Assembly: GCA_015501075.1 (NCBI GenBank) | Contig: JADNYJ010000091.1 | Coordinates: forward strand, 1 to 64,000 | DNA: 64,000 nt | From: Gymnopilus junonius | Lineage: Eukaryota > Basidiomycota > Agaricomycetes > Agaricales > Galerinaceae | Direction: 5' to 3' | Shown: positions 40,781 through 54,100 of the stretch, piece by piece | How positions within the stretch are numbered: position 1 is the stretch's first letter | How the letters are laid out: the number at the start of each line of letters is the position of its first letter | The notes under the pieces: generated by a model | The model's database searches: none | Seen by the model: the letters and a program-made list of their open reading frames with translations, nothing else | Told to the model about the DNA's origin: nothing | Program-made: the position numbers and the translations under genes

Positions 40781-42626
40781 TCGCGCTACCAATTCCATCA
40801 TCGTACTCCAAGGCTCCGAGTTTCTCCCACAGGACATCCATCTCAAGACTATTTCGTCGTTGGTCGCGACTCTCCGACAACTTCACTTCATTCGTCACTG
40901 ACGTTCTGCTGATATGCTTCGATTCCAACTTTCTAGTTTCGTCGCTTGGCTATCGTCCCTCGTCATTGTTTTTCCGTGGCACACGCAACGCTTTCGATGT
41001 AGCTTTCCATTCTGCATAAAACCCCCGTTTTCGATCTATATGTTTTGGTTCGGCTTTCAATTGTTTCTTTCCAGACATTAGGTATGACTTCCATACGCTC
41101 TGTCTCTTTTTATCGGTCTTATTTCACCTCCTTATCGAATTTCTTTACCTTTATTATAGCTATTCCCAATACCCAATAATACCGGCAATCTTTTGATTTA
41201 ATACCTTATTTCTCCTTCCCGCCACTTGATTGTTGGATAGTGGAATAATTGTTCTTTCCTTATTTTATGGTTTCTTTCGTCGTGGCCCAGACACATTGTA
41301 GCCATTAGTATACGAACACCTCTCAATAGAGAATAATAGTCGCCATATTTCACTTATTCTTGCGATCCCAGCTCCTGCGAATCTATTGATGGCCCCAAAT
41401 TGGGAAAGATGAAACGGCGCCCGATTTCAGGGACATTTTCCGCTGTGCAACTCATACGTGGACGCCCATGGCGCAGACACTCATCCTGGTCAAAGGCGTC
41501 GCAGACGTCGCTGTTGCTGCCATTTTAGCGTTTCAACCATCCATCATTTACGACTCCTTCCAAGCGCGAGCGGTCCATTCATTATCGGGTCTGGTGTGTG
41601 GATGCACTGCTCGCTGATTGACCTTCCCGCTGAAATTCTTCTACTTATAGCACCTTTCCAATGCATCTTTAGCGCCTGGCTTTAACCAATCCATCGCGTG
41701 CATGGTCGCTGCTATGGCGTTGGACATATAGTCGCGTCTAAATCTGGCCCAACTGCTCGTCCTTCCATTTGTGAACCAGATTTTGAGAATATCATTGTTC
41801 TCATTTGGTCACGTCTCGTATATTTTTCAGTCGCTATGAATCTCACTTTCTCCCCTTTGGGGTTCTTGACGTGTGCCATTCCCTCTAAGGAGTCAGAGCT
41901 CGGGAGCGCAACATTGTTGTCACCGAGCTGCAACCATTTGCTGTTCAGTTTGGCTATTTTGTGGGCCGATCCTGGCGTTTTAAGATTTGGAGGTAAGATT
42001 GATCATGGTGGTAAAAAGAAGACTACATGACTCGAAGGTGTGGAGGAGCGATCACAGAGGGCTTATTATATCAGCAAGGTTGATCTTTCCAGTTATAAAA
42101 TCTCACCAACTTGTAGCTTGGCACCGTTCTGAGCCTCGAGGCCCGTACATACTGCACGACCTAATTCTTCCGATGTGATAGTTTTACAAATCTTCTCCGA
42201 ACCGGACTTACACATCACAAAAATATAGATGTTCAGGCACGCCAAGCTGCAGAATCGATATCAGACAGATCATCATCATCATCATTCGAACGCCTAAAAA
42301 AAAGGGAAAAATGAACAAATTCGACTTTCAGGTCATAATCGTGGTCATGCTTGGTGTATAGCAGTGGTCCTTAATTCTTTTTCAATCACTTCTGAAGACT
42401 GTCCAAGGGCTGCCTATCGTCCTTCGCCTGTTAATCGATTGGTTCCGTGCCACAGGACCGGCGAATTTTTCGATGCTTCTTCGATCCGTGCTACCAGGCG
42501 GAATCGAGCGGCGAAGATGTTAAATGAACTCTTCAAGCTTGGTGAAATTTAGTGAACCTTGAAGCTTATAACGTCATTATAAAAGGGAACACCAAAATTC
42601 CCTGTGGTTCCACGTACCTTGCAGCA
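40781..42626. other. Intergenic, no supported gene
   Basis: An F-box-like phrase (LIDLPAEILLLIAPF, near 41615-41660) sits at the end of a 75-codon frame that stops at once; it may be a relic. The rest shows nothing. Confidence 0.35.
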
Positions 42627-43947
42627 ATGTCTTCTCCCAGTTCCGCACAGCTTGCGGCACCTCCCAACTTCGAGCAATCAGAAAATGGCTCGAATCTCCA
42701 TTCCACAATCCTATTTACGTTCTTCATGGGTATGCGAGAATGGTTAATGTCAAAAGCCACGTCGATCTAATACGATTATACCAGGAATTTATACTATGGT
42801 GTACTTCGGAACTCTCTACCTATATCGTGCGTCTCTTCGAGTGACTGCAGGATGCTTAAATGCAGACTGACATTTTAAACAGTGGCAAGAAAAACGGCGC
42901 AGCGCCACATCGTTATTGCCACAATCACAGCGCTCTACATCTTTAATGTCATAATTTTTGCTGGCCAATGGTGGTTAATTCAATGGGAATTTATTACGAA
43001 TGGCCAGACGCAGGATTCCATTTACGTTGCATATATGTTCGTCTCGCCTGAATGGCTTAACTTGGTTATCGACGTTATGTCGGTTCTGACCATTGTCCTG
43101 GCTGATGGGTTACTTGTCAGTGTATTCACTTACTCGCCAGACGGGTGCTGACCTCCTTGATCCTATATAGATTTGGCGATGCTATTATGTTTGTAATCGT
43201 TCAATCCGTATCCTGGCCTTGCTGTTAGTGCTTTGGATAGCAGAGTTCGGTAACTACGGGCAACTTGCAAACTACGAATTTACTAACTGAATTTCTCCAG
43301 GGATATCGGTATCATCACTGGCAATCCAAGGAGTCATAGGTGGTACGAATGCAACACACCAGCTTGCTGTAGAGGCAAATGACTTGGTGTCCGCGCAATA
43401 TTTCATGTCGTTTTTCACTAGTGTGGTCGCCACATGCTTGATCGCCTATAAAATCATCTCTGTCTCAAAGCAGAGTGTCACTATCGGCATTAGTTCCGGT
43501 CGACAATTCAGACACATACTCGATATTGTGGTCCAATCCTCCGTCATTTATTCCCTCGCTTTACTCCTCATAGCAATCGGTTTCGTCCTCCCAGAAGAGG
43601 TCGGCGACGGTAGAAATACACGGGGAATTGCGTTTTTCAATTATAGCACGGCTCTGGCTTATGCTATATCGGTGGGTGTCCCAAAGTAATATGGCGTATC
43701 TAGCTGATTCTTACTTGCTGCCCAGGGTTTAGCACCAACTGTGATGGTAGCTCGAGTCGCTCTTTTAGCGACTGACAGACCAGATCCTTCGTCAGGTCCT
43801 CATCTATCAAACCTGAATTTCGGAGGAAATTCGACATCCTACAGTGACGCAGCAGAAGTGCAGGAGAATTCTACCGTGAATTCAAATAGCCATCCTGTTT
43901 CGTGGGACATTCGAGAAAAACACGCCGCGGAAGCCCTAGAGGCTTGA
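42627..43947 (+). CDS. Uncharacterised seven-transmembrane protein
   Basis: Fits an Agaricomycete-expanded family of seven-helix membrane proteins of unknown role, possibly receptors. The N-terminus is short and polar (MSSPSSAQLAAPP). Helices are seen in FTFFMGIYTMVYFGTLYLY, IVIATITALYIFNVIIFAGQ, VLTIVLADGLLIWRCYYV, ILALLLVLWIAEFGISV, FMSFFTSVVATCLIAYKI, VVQSSVIYSLALLLIAIGF and YSTALAYAISGLAPTVMVA. The conserved ADGLLIWRCYxxxNRS block follows helix 3. The tail of about 60 residues is Ser/Asn-rich. Five short introns, all in phase, with no frame break needed. Confidence 0.75.
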
Positions 43948-44460
43948 AAGTATTTGATACTAGATGTAAGAACAATAATAAATGAACCTATTTCAAAATC
44001 CATCTGGGAATAAATACAAATTAAGGAGGCCACGGGTCGATGGCGCCATGTGAGCAAGAGCGACTCTTTAAGTGGCCATGGACGGAGGCGACAAAGACCA
44101 AGTAAGTATGTAGGTGACCACGTTCGAGAAGGACTCAGAGACAGATTATAACAGTTAATGAGTCACGGATGAGCCATGGATGCACCGCGACGTTAGAGGA
44201 AAAGATAAAGGTAGTGAAGCAAGGAAGGTTATGATCACGAAAGTGCTGCTAAATAGGACGAACGGTTAGAACCGATGCGCTGTTCGGCAAAGTCCGTCCA
44301 ACCCTTGGTACAGTTTACTTGTCACACACCTTGAATTGTCTGTCAGAATACGCACGACCCTGCAGAATGGCGGTGACCTGTCATTCATCTATGACCTGGT
44401 CTGTCTACTTTGCGTACTTCGCTGTTTTGTTTTCAAATTTTGCTACCTAATTCGAACACG
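43948..44460. other. Intergenic region
   Basis: 513 bases with no recognisable element. It holds the 3' end of the preceding gene and the promoter of the next. Confidence 0.4.
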
Positions 44461-45731
44461 ATGGCCGACAAGAAGAGAAAGCAGGATGGCACGCTCAGTC
44501 ATTTCGTCGTCAAGAAAGCCAAGGTTGCACAAGACGCTGCCCCCGGTTTTGGTGCCAGCAAGGACACCACTGAGGGAGAGGGTGGTACCATTTTGGACGC
44601 TGCTGCGCGCTTGGCTGAGTTTCAAGCGTTGCTTGACTTCTCGCTTGTGGACTCCGAGGAAGAAATCGCAAGACGACTTCAAACGATTTCCAAAACCCTT
44701 CTTCATGGATTCAAATTGGTAGTGAAACCCGATGGCTCTTCTCAGGAGATCGAATTTCAGGTCATGGAAGCTGAATTCTATCTCCAGATCGATGGCCTTC
44801 ACGAGGACCCTTTTACGCATGGGAGTGAAGAACAAAAATTCAGTGGTCAATGGTAAGCTTCTGATTATATCATCAGACTTTCCTAGAAACGTTGCTAACG
44901 TATCGTGACAGGTACTTCCACCGCGCACCGAGATTCTCTAAAGACTCACACCGGAGTTTAACCAGTGCGACGGAATACAGGGATGGTTCGCGGAAAGGAC
45001 TGGATATTACGTTGGGTGCACTGGCTTTGAACACACCTACTTCCGAAGAATCGAGGTCGGATGATAGTCGAGGCCCACAGAGTCGAAGAGGTGGTATTCT
45101 GCTTCGCTCTTTGCGCGAGGTAAATAATAAGGCGATTATCTCTGGACCTTCCTTGCTTGTGGATCGTTTACTTTCGGCCAGTGGTGTCGCCACTATCAAA
45201 GAGCTCGTGGAGACCAAGTGGAACGGAGATATCTCAGCCTTTCGAACACCGAGTGCTACTTCTCAAGGACCATTTCTTTACTTAAAACCCGCTTTGCTGA
45301 AATCTTCGACCATATACTTCTCGCCTCGGATCGGATTAGAACTTTCCCATCCAGGAACGACTAGCGTATATAAACTTCCACTACATCCTCGGATTCGATT
45401 TTTGCCCAAGCGGTACAGATTTTTTGGCAATCCTGAATTACTGGTTTCAAAGGGTCGCCCGCAGACTTTCCTTGGGATTCTTCAATCCCGCCTTTCGTCA
45501 CATCCGAATGAAGATGCTGGATTACGAAAACCTTCCTTGGCGAAAGAGATTTCGAGATTGATGGCACTCAAAGAACCAACGGCCGTTAAATACCTCGCTG
45601 ATTATATGGAGGGCCGAAACGGGGGTGAAAAATTGGTCGATTCCTTTATTGGGGCGAAAGGAAAAGGCGCTTCTGGTTCACCTGCGACATATCTAAAGAT
45701 GATGGGCGCCATTTCTAATCTGGAAGTGTAA
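44461..45731 (+). CDS. Conserved fungal protein with AAG-like (3-methyladenine DNA glycosylase) features
   Basis: Two exons (intron about 44854-44910), about 404 residues, no frame break. The N-terminus is basic with KRKQDGTLSHFVVKKAK, reminiscent of PCNA-binding (PIP-like) tails. The body carries, in order, blocks that parallel the AAG fold: FQVMEAEFYLQ (human AAG has VETEAYLG with the catalytic Glu and stacking Tyr; here Glu105 and Tyr107), a D...H stretch (EDPFTH), a WYFHRAPRF strand, DGSRKGLDITLG, GGILLRSL (AAG: ACVLLRAL), ISGPSLLVDRLL (AAG: CSGPSKLCQAL), then PRIGLELSH and PLHPRIRFLPKRYRFF (AAG: RVGVGHAGEWARKPLRF). Overall identity is low and the equivalence is my inference; the safe call is conserved hypothetical protein. 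Expected site: nucleus. Confidence 0.55.
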
Positions 45732-47144
45732 CATTCATATCCACATGGCAATGGCTATATTCTCTGCAGGTCCTTATATAAATTTACCAACAGCAAAACC
45801 TCAATAAAAGCAGTATGATTCAAATCAAGATTGAAGCTGACAATGATACATTATGAAAATACGGCCGGACTTGGCTCCGGTAAAAATATGTTTCATTTTT
45901 AACCGGGTTGATCACTTGATTTTTGCTTCCAATGATTTTCAGGCCACTGATGAAGAAACCTACCTCACAAATTAAAAATGACTTAGGTAAAGCCTTGGCA
46001 CCCCAATAAGGTAAATTCTACCAGCTTTAGAAAGTGAACCAGTCATGCAACCTTGAAGGCCAGCTCAAACAAACTTTAGTCGATCTAATTTCTCAAAAGA
46101 TGTCAACTTTCCGTTGTTGATATCATCGACCAATTTCTCGCCTAATTGACAAAAAGTAGCAAGCCGATTTGGCAGCTATGCCCAAAAATCTGAGAAGAAG
46201 TTCACTTTTATTAATTTTATTTACTCTCCCGGAACATTTTTACCATATGCTTACGCAGCTTCAAGCTTGTATTTATCAGAATAAGGTGTGAAGGTTACTT
46301 GTTCTTACAGAGGCAAAGCTTGGGCGAAGAAAATAACCGGAACAATGCCGAAATTCAAATTCCGACCCTCCCCGCCCAGTCTCCACTTACGACCGGTAAA
46401 TCTTCGCACTTCGCACTTCGATTAAGCTCATGTCTTTCCACTTCATCCTCTGCGACAGGCCCTCTGACATCGGAAAACGCCACAAGTGACCAACGGGTGG
46501 CCGTGGTCGTAAATAAATCATATAGATGTTCACACTTCCTGTCCTTGATTACAAAGCAACGATTACGCCGCCCGCCTCAGAGTCGGTCCTGTAGTCGGAT
46601 GTCCGCCAGCTTATTTAAGGGTTCCAGGCCCTATGACGACACTCAAATGACACCCATAATGGTTCTGACGACCTTCTGTCTCTGGCTAGCAACGTTACTT
46701 GCTGTATGGCGTAATATATTAAAATTTCGCCATTGTCTACTTTATAACTCCACTGCTGGCTAAGTTACCGCATTTCTGTAGCTCTTAAATATCCGAAGAT
46801 TGACACAGCTGATCGCCCAATTTGGTACTCGTGGACGACGTCCAAAGCGCCGAGATGCTTTTTATATAGCGTAACGGAGATGAGCTCGCACTCTAAGGCC
46901 ACAAGGTCGGATTTGAGTTTGCTTATCGATGTTCGACTTGTGGAGCTCCTGTGGGGCCGGATGTAGGAAGGGTGGTACTTGAAATCACACGCGGGTGAGT
47001 CTCATTCGAGACGTGTGTTGCAGTCTTATGTACCACGACATGCCAGTTCTTTCTTTATAATCTGATACCCAATACCCATCCTCCTTTTCTTCCTAGGAGA
47101 AAGCCACCATACACGACTTTGGCTTTGTGCCTCTCAAAATTTCC
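45732..47144. other. 1.4-kb intergenic region, no gene seen
   Basis: AT-rich to 46300. A 154-codon frame at 46299-46763 is low-complexity and unsupported. Nothing else seen. Confidence 0.4.
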
Positions 47145-48725
47145 ATGAATATGATTGTATCCTCCAACCCTGGATCGCCATGCGTCTCAGAAGTGCTAAA
47201 GGACAAGCTCTTTCTCGGAAAGTATGTGTGAACGTGACGTGCCATCCAATTTTTCTTGTCTTATTTCTTATTCGGTTGTTTTGTAGCTCGTCAGCTGCTC
47301 TCTCAGTGGATTGGAGACACCGCAGGTCTATTACCCACGTCCTATCTGTCTGCCCCGACTTCCCCTCGACAGGTCCTAAGCACATGAATATTCCCGTTGA
47401 GGACTCTGAGTATGAAGATCTTTTGATTCATCTCCCGCAAGCGTGCCAATTTATAGAGAGTGCGTTGCGCCATGGCGGGCGGGTACTAGTTCACTGTGTC
47501 ATGGGCATCTCAAGAAGTTTGCTGTTGTTTCTGCGTTTCGTGAGTCCCCCTTACTTTTCAGCCCTGTCGGGACGCTCACTGAATAAACCAGTAATGCAGT
47601 CGAGGAAAATGTCGGCCAACGAAGCTCTCCGTTTCGTCAAGAAGAGTTCGTAACCTTTTCGTCTAACGACCAGCTTGAACTTACATGCAACCCAGTTCGC
47701 CCACAGGCTCATCCAAATTACGGTTTTGTTAAGCAGTTAGACGTGTTTTGGCAATGCAACTTCGAACCGAGTCCTTCTCATCCGGCATATCGCTCTTGGA
47801 AGCGACGACACGAACAGGATGTCACATATTATCTCTCTCACGCGGCAGATACTGTTGAAATTATCAAGGACAAAATGTTAATGACCAGGTGCAATCCTTC
47901 TGCCCTATCCTTGAAGTAGATATAATCGACTTACTACTGCGCCTTCACAATTAGCTCCTTCCCTTCTGATACCCAACAAGCGGTATCGTATCTGCTGGAT
48001 CTAGGCGTTACCCATCTTGTGTCCATCTCTCCGTCCGAAATAAGCGCCGCTGCTACTTCCTCCGAGTCATTGGTTCGGCATCATCACTTTAATGTCGACT
48101 CCCGTTCGCCCGAGGCTTTGCTGTTGGCACTGCCGGACGTTGTACATCGGATTCATGATGCAATTGCAAAGACTGACGGGCTGGTTCTTGTTCATTCACT
48201 AATTGAGTCGAGGGCTTGTACGGCCGTATGCGCCTACCGTAAGTCATTATTCGCATTTTGAACGTTACGAGAATTAATACGATAGAATATCCCTGATCTC
48301 CTGGGGTAGTGATGGCCGCAGAACATAAATTGCCTGCACAGGCATTTAGCATTATCGAGGATGGTAGGTTGTTTAAATCAATCTATCCTTTGCATTGTGG
48401 CCGTCTGACTGCATCAGCTTTACCCTTATTCAACCCAACTAAGAGATTTATGGATACCTTAGAACTTTTCTACGCTTGCGGATTTGCACCTTCTACTAAT
48501 CACCCTGTCATGAGAGATTGGCTCGTATCGCAGGCTCGTTTAACCAGTCCCGCTACCCATTTGCTCCCCGCTCACCAGAAGGAGGCCGACATCAGTGTTA
48601 CTTCTAGCAGCGACACGGAGAAGAGAAACAAACAAAGTAGTGGACACTCTTCTTTTCATGGAGGCGGCCACGGAAATGAAGGGACTGGATCAGGCGGATT
48701 CAAAAATTATATCAGTGTCCATTGA
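47145..48725 (+). CDS. Dual-specificity phosphatase with a second, degenerate phosphatase domain
   Basis: First domain: entry block DKLFLGN, then ITHVLSVCPDFPS, the acid-loop aspartates in VEDSEYEDLL, and the P-loop VHCVMGISRS (HCxxGxxRS, Cys and Arg present, near 47492-47520). Next come MQSRKMSANEALRFVKK and RPQAHPNYGFVKQL, as in YVH1/DUSP12-type enzymes. A second copy follows from about 47955 (SDTQQAVSYLLDLGVTHLVSISPSE) with its own P-loop position, but reading LVHSLIESRA: the catalytic Cys is Ser and the loop is changed. Then come CAYLMAAEHKLPAQAF and FMDTLELFYACGF. The second domain is probably a pseudophosphatase. Ser/Gly-rich tail. One frame break lies right after the first P-loop at TTT 47518-47520, cured by one T. 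Introns are otherwise in phase. Start MNMIVSS; a second ATG is two codons later. Confidence 0.75.
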
Positions 48726-48948
48726 TTGGATTCAATATTATATTTTTTGAAACATCATGTCTTCCATACCCACATCTTCGTAGTTTTCTTGTGAGAAATC
48801 AAATTGTCCTGAGGGAAGGTCCAGCTAGGTTCGGTTAAGTTTAACCGGCGAGAGGGGTTTGCCGAGCATAACCGACGACTGTACTTAATAGCCGGATGCT
48901 TTGAATGTAACCTCACCTTCAACCACTGTGACCGGATTCGTCCTGCAC

Positions 48949-50352
48949 ATGAATTTCAAACCCTTTCCCAAGAAGACAAGTCAGCTAGAGTACCACAGAC
49001 CAAAGAAGAGTCGGATACGATTGGATGAAGCTCCTATTCCACCGCTTAGCCAGGAATCGAAACGGTTCGTTCAACTTACCCCACATTTAACCAACGCATA
49101 GATTCATGTTCAAATTCACGTTCGTAGATGTTTGAGAACTCTTGCTGCATACCGTGCACCCAAGCAGAAGATGAAGTACCCTAAATCAAGGAGTGCTGCT
49201 GTGCTCGTCGCGTTGTTTGTTGGGAGGCAAGGGGATCTATATGTGTTGCTTAGTCGGTAGGTGTGTTATTACGCTTTCGCAGTTGGACTGCATGGTTGTC
49301 TGGATTGCTTACACATTCCTGGGTTTCAGGCGTTCATCAACGTTACGGACTTACGCTGGGGATACATCCTTGCCTGGAGGGAAAGTTGACCCAGACGATA
49401 GGGATGTCGAAGATACAGCCGTAAGTCAACTTTTGACACATCCAATGATAGTCATCAACTAGTCCTTCTTTTTTCTAGAGACGCGAAGCTTTGAAGAGGT
49501 AGGAGTAGTTCAGTGTGACAGTGTTGGAATTCCCTACTGAGTGGATGTCCTGCAGATTGGGCTTCCCATGATAGGAATAAAGTACCGCTCTTATGCGTCT
49601 TAGAACCTTTCTTGGCTGCTGAACTCATTGTTACACCGTCAGTGCTGGAATTTTTCATTCCGATATGTTTATGTTGAATTGGTTGGACGACAGGGTAGTC
49701 GTGTTAATACTCGACAACACGTTAAGAGTGCGTTATCAGGACGTGTTTTCTTCTACATACTTCTGCAGGTCATCTCACCTAACAAGCCTGCCCAAATTAT
49801 AGCCGGTCCTCAATCACGATGAAGTCGCAAGTCTCTTTTCACACCTCTCGTCTCATTCTTGAGCTCAAATCCGCCCTTCCCGTCGGAACCTGATACTCTT
49901 GAAGTTCCTTATCATACTTCTTTTGATTCGAAAGGGGGCCCTCCCGCACAAGCTTTTCGAATGCATCGGTTCCTTACAGGACGAGAAGCTGGCGGGATTA
50001 AACCTGTATTTGGGTTGACTTCGTGCGCTTTTTGCCCTTGTTTCTAAGACGAGTATTGATTCTTTTTTTTCATTCCATCTCATAGTGCTATGCTTATTAG
50101 GACAGCGACAATAGGATATGCCCGTGAACCTGATTTTGAAGTTAACCCTCCACATGCACAACTTCTGAAGAAAGGATGGCATGGGCTCTCTTGTATCGGA
50201 AGATTTTCCGGGAAGCATGCGAGAAGGAAGGCATTGATTTGCGAACTGCTAGACGGATAGTGGATGCATTTGAGAAAAAGGAAGCTCATCGCCAGCGAAA
50301 GGACAGGGAGCAGGAAAAGAAGCGATTGAAAGCAAGCTATGAAAGGCCATGA
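48949..50352 (+). CDS. Nudix hydrolase, PCD1/CoA-pyrophosphatase-like
   Basis: Hydrolyses a nucleoside-diphosphate derivative. The Nudix box runs from about 49376: SLPGGKVDPDDRDVEDTA, intron, RREA, then (one base out of frame) FEEVGV, giving the G-x5-E-x7-REUxEExGU pattern. The leading block SAAVLVALFVGRQGDLYVLLSRRSSTLRTYAGD (in part) and the following LCVLEPFLAAELIVTPVVVLIL and LNHDEVASLF fit the PCD1/NUDT7 type, which act on CoA or oxidised nucleotides, often in peroxisomes. The C-terminal 60 residues are charged and helical. Four single-base breaks are needed (49490-49492, 49567-49569, about 49842-49846, about 50159-50162), all missing bases. The stop TGA at 50352 fits the last frame. Confidence 0.72.
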
Positions 50353-51145
50353 AGGTAGTCATTTCTTACTCGGCTGATTTGATTTATACCCTACTGTATG
50401 ATTGCACATTACGGCGTCCCTTTATTCAGTCTCGCCGTTTACCCATATACTCGTTCGGCACACTCGGATGTGTTAGCCGTCGCGCCGGTTCACCCCATGA
50501 TTAGAACGGCGGCACCTAAGGCTATAATTCCCGAGCCGTTTGCAGTCAAGCAAAGAATAATTTAATGAATCTGAGTTCTGGGAGCGGAACGTAAGCTTCT
50601 ACTACTTTTTGGAAGAAAGGTCTTAACTCTCGTGCTACGCCACTTGTCCACTCAATTTTCTTTTTCCCTTCGGGTTCTCTACAAAATTATATGATGAGGG
50701 CCTATCGGAGAGTTAAGATTTACCAACCAGAAAACCCTATTTGAACACCAGCAGCTCTATTTAAAGATGATTCTCAGAAAATAAGTAACAGAAAATTAAA
50801 AGCACATGTCTAAGTATTTTCTGAATCTGACTTTTTCTGAGGGTGCTCATCCAATGAGCATGGAGTAATTGATAAATTTTAGAACCCTTAGCACTTTACT
50901 GAATTTTGAATATGCATGGTTTTTTTCCCCTTGCTTTTCGAGAAGTGTACATAAGTAAAAGAAAAGTAATTCCCTTTAAGATTAGAATTACAAATCCAGA
51001 TCAGGAGAAAAGGTACATATCACGTGGGCTCGCGGCCTTTGTTTTGGTTTTGTTTGGATGGCGACACGATTTAGAGGGGCAAGTAAATCCGAATAGTCAT
51101 GTTTCTCATGCTCTTCCGTGAACGACGAGCACAACGAGCGCAACG
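50353..51145. other. Intergenic region
   Basis: No gene seen. AT-rich around 50690-50960; the frame at 50906-51121 has no support. Confidence 0.4.
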
Positions 51146-54100
51146 ATGAGCTCGACTGACAATCCTCCTACTCTGGCTTTGGCTCTATCGATATCATGCA
51201 CCATATGTCACCTAGTCCGGCTCCGACCAGCGACGATCAAGGTGCTGTCGTTCTATCGCCACAGGTCGCAGGGGCTAGTGTCGTTATTGCTGGTGCAGGT
51301 TCTGTTATTGCTAGTACCAGTGGACACCTACATGAAAGAGAGCGGTACGCTGGTTACGCGCACCCGGAGGAGGATGTGTTTGGGATTCGCCGCAGATTGG
51401 AAGAACTGGGGTTTTCTATGTCTGCACCTCAATATGGATCAAGTAATGTCGGCCAAATTAATATCACCGCCAGAGAGAGGGAATTAGTGGATATGGTATG
51501 TTTGCCTTACTCTTTTATCCTGTATTTTTGCCTTATTTCTAATGCAACTTCAATACGCAAGGTTATTAGATTAACAGACTCCATACCTGTCGATCCCGCT
51601 CAACTAGAAAGACAGGCAGACACGATCGCAAATTTAACTGCTCAACGCGATTTCATGATTCGTGAGGCCGAGGAAGAACGGAAGAGATGGAAGTCGGAGA
51701 AAGAAGGTTGGGAAAGGACAGCAGAGGCGTTGCTGACTTTTAGGAATAAACCGGGAAAGTCAGAGGTGAGACCTGGTCGTTTTGTTTTATGCTAGAATTT
51801 GGCATTCTAATATTTTACGCGGTTTTTTTTAAGGATGTGGACAAGTTAAAGGCCAGTTTTGAAGCTGAAAACAAGACATTACGAGATAAAGTCAGCTTTT
51901 CTTTCCTCCTGTTGCTTTCTTTAATTTCAATGACTTGTTTCAGTTGCATGAAAATCAGAAGAAATTATCAAACCTCGAAGCTGAACTATTACGGCTAAAG
52001 CCCATGCTTCTTATGCAACCGTTCCCCTCGTCGTCTTCCTCCTCCTCAGGATCAAGAGCAGACAAGGGAAAAGGCCGTGAAATTGACTCTTCCCGAACAT
52101 TGGGCACCATACCAGAAGATCGAGAGATGCACGGCGGCAAGACACAATATTATTTCCATAATTACCAACATCAGTCGCAGGCTGGTAAAATGACGCTTGC
52201 CGTACCTGCTAGTCACCACCAGCAGCGCCGCCGCTCTCGGGATTTGACAAGTGGCTCAACGAAAGTGCCTTCCAAGAACAAAGCAAACCCACAAGGACCG
52301 ATCCACCCCCTGACTTCAGATGCGTACACGGAACACGTCCTTCTGGCTGCTAAACGCATTGGGAGGCGGCGTGCGGCGCAGGTAGCAGGGTTGGCGCAAA
52401 TGGCAGAGAGGGAAAGGGAGACGTTGGTCAAAGAGCAGCAAGAACGGAACAAGGCAGTCCAAGGACAGAGAGAGCAACAAGAAAGGGAGAGGGAGGTGAA
52501 TGGACAGGGCGGGTATTATAGGTCTGCAGGATTAGATGGCAATAGTGTGGGTGTATTCATGGGAACACCTCAGGGGACGCCGAGCAGAGCTGCAGGTCCT
52601 TCGGCCTCTTCAGCTCCCAGTGGTGGCCAACAGATACCTCGGACACCTAAGAAGAATTCCACTACTACCACGGCGGGCACACATTATTCCACCCTCTCTG
52701 CTGGTCCAACCTCCACCAATGCTGCCAGTTCTAATGCTAATGTTAACGCTTCCACCCCTTCACACAACAACCGCGCCCACCCCAACGCGATGCAAGTGGA
52801 TAATAGTCCACTTGTATACGTGAACGTCACACCTGCTTCTTCGAAGAAGCATAAGCAAAATGGGTCTGGGTCAGCATCCACGTCAGCCTGGGGGTCAGGA
52901 AGCGGCGCTGGAATTGGCACTGGGGTTATAGGTACGCCTGGACAATTAAGGAGTGCGCTGGGTGTTAGGGCCGCTGGTGGTGCTGCCAACCCCGGTGGTG
53001 GAGGAACTATGCCATCAACACCCGGAGGTGGAGGTGGACAAGGACAGAAAGGTGGTGTTGCAGTAACATCTAACCCACCCACACCTCTCGCGTCGTTGTT
53101 GGATGCTGCGCTTATGATGGACCATGAGGAAGGTCGAGCGTCAGCATCAGGGGGCGGTAGTCAAAGTCAAAATACTGGCGGTGGGAGAACTCGAGGAAGA
53201 GCGAATGGGAGAGGAGGAAGAATTATGCTCGATGAACCGCCTGAGAGTCCACCTGCGCCGAAGAGAAGGAGGATTTCTACGGCGGCTTCGGGAAAGCAAG
53301 CGCATGGTGGCGATGGCGCGACCGGAGGCGGTTTGAACAGGGTTAGAAGCGCATTGGATGTGTTGGCTGACCAGGCTGCTGCTGCTGTTGTTAATGATCT
53401 TGACCACCCTAATATTCTCCCCCCTCCTCCCGTTTCTGTTTCTGTTTCTACGACAGCAGTAACAACTCAGAGCTCAGCTTCGGCCTCGACCTCAACAACG
53501 TCGGCAGCGAGGGCCAAAGGAAAGGCCAAGACGGCAAGAAGTCAGGCTGTCCATGAAAATAATAAAGATAAAGAGGAGTCTGCTTCTGTGACTACTTCTC
53601 GTGCTGGTAGGGTAATACGAGGTACTGCTAAAGTAGGTGGAGGTGGACGGTCTTCATCAACTTCCTCTGCTACAGCAACTGCTGGACATGGTACGGTCAC
53701 AACCACAACCACAACGAGCGCAAGACCCGTCCGACAAGCTTCAAAGAGGCGGCTCGTTTCTCCTGAGGGTGAACCAACATCTTCAGGCAGGAATAAGTCG
53801 AGAGCCGGCGCGTCTAGACCGCGCGCTCGTCCCAGTGGTGGAACTAGGGGCGGACGTGGTGCTGGTGGAAAGGGCGGTGATGTTTCAACAACTGGAGGTG
53901 CAGGACCAGCACACCCGCAACCGAGGGTTATAGCTCCTGCACCTGGGTATTCTCTCCCCAACCTGCATCCAAATGTAGCTGCTCCTACTACTTTAGCAGC
54001 CTCTGGATTAGCAGCAGCCGGCGTTGCAAGTGGTGCCAGTGTGCTTCATTGGCCACAAGTACCACAACAACAGCAATCGCAATCGCATCTCCCGAAGCAG

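Noticed and set aside
41615..41685. F-box gene
   Set aside because: Only the first helix-like phrase DLPAEILLLI is present before a stop; nothing follows in any frame.
38775..45731. Secondary-metabolite cluster around the P450
   Set aside because: Neighbours are a seven-helix protein and a conserved nuclear-type protein; no synthase, transferase or transporter of a pathway is present.
46299..46763. 154-codon open frame
   Set aside because: Arg/Ser-rich, no start context or homology; interrupted context on both sides.
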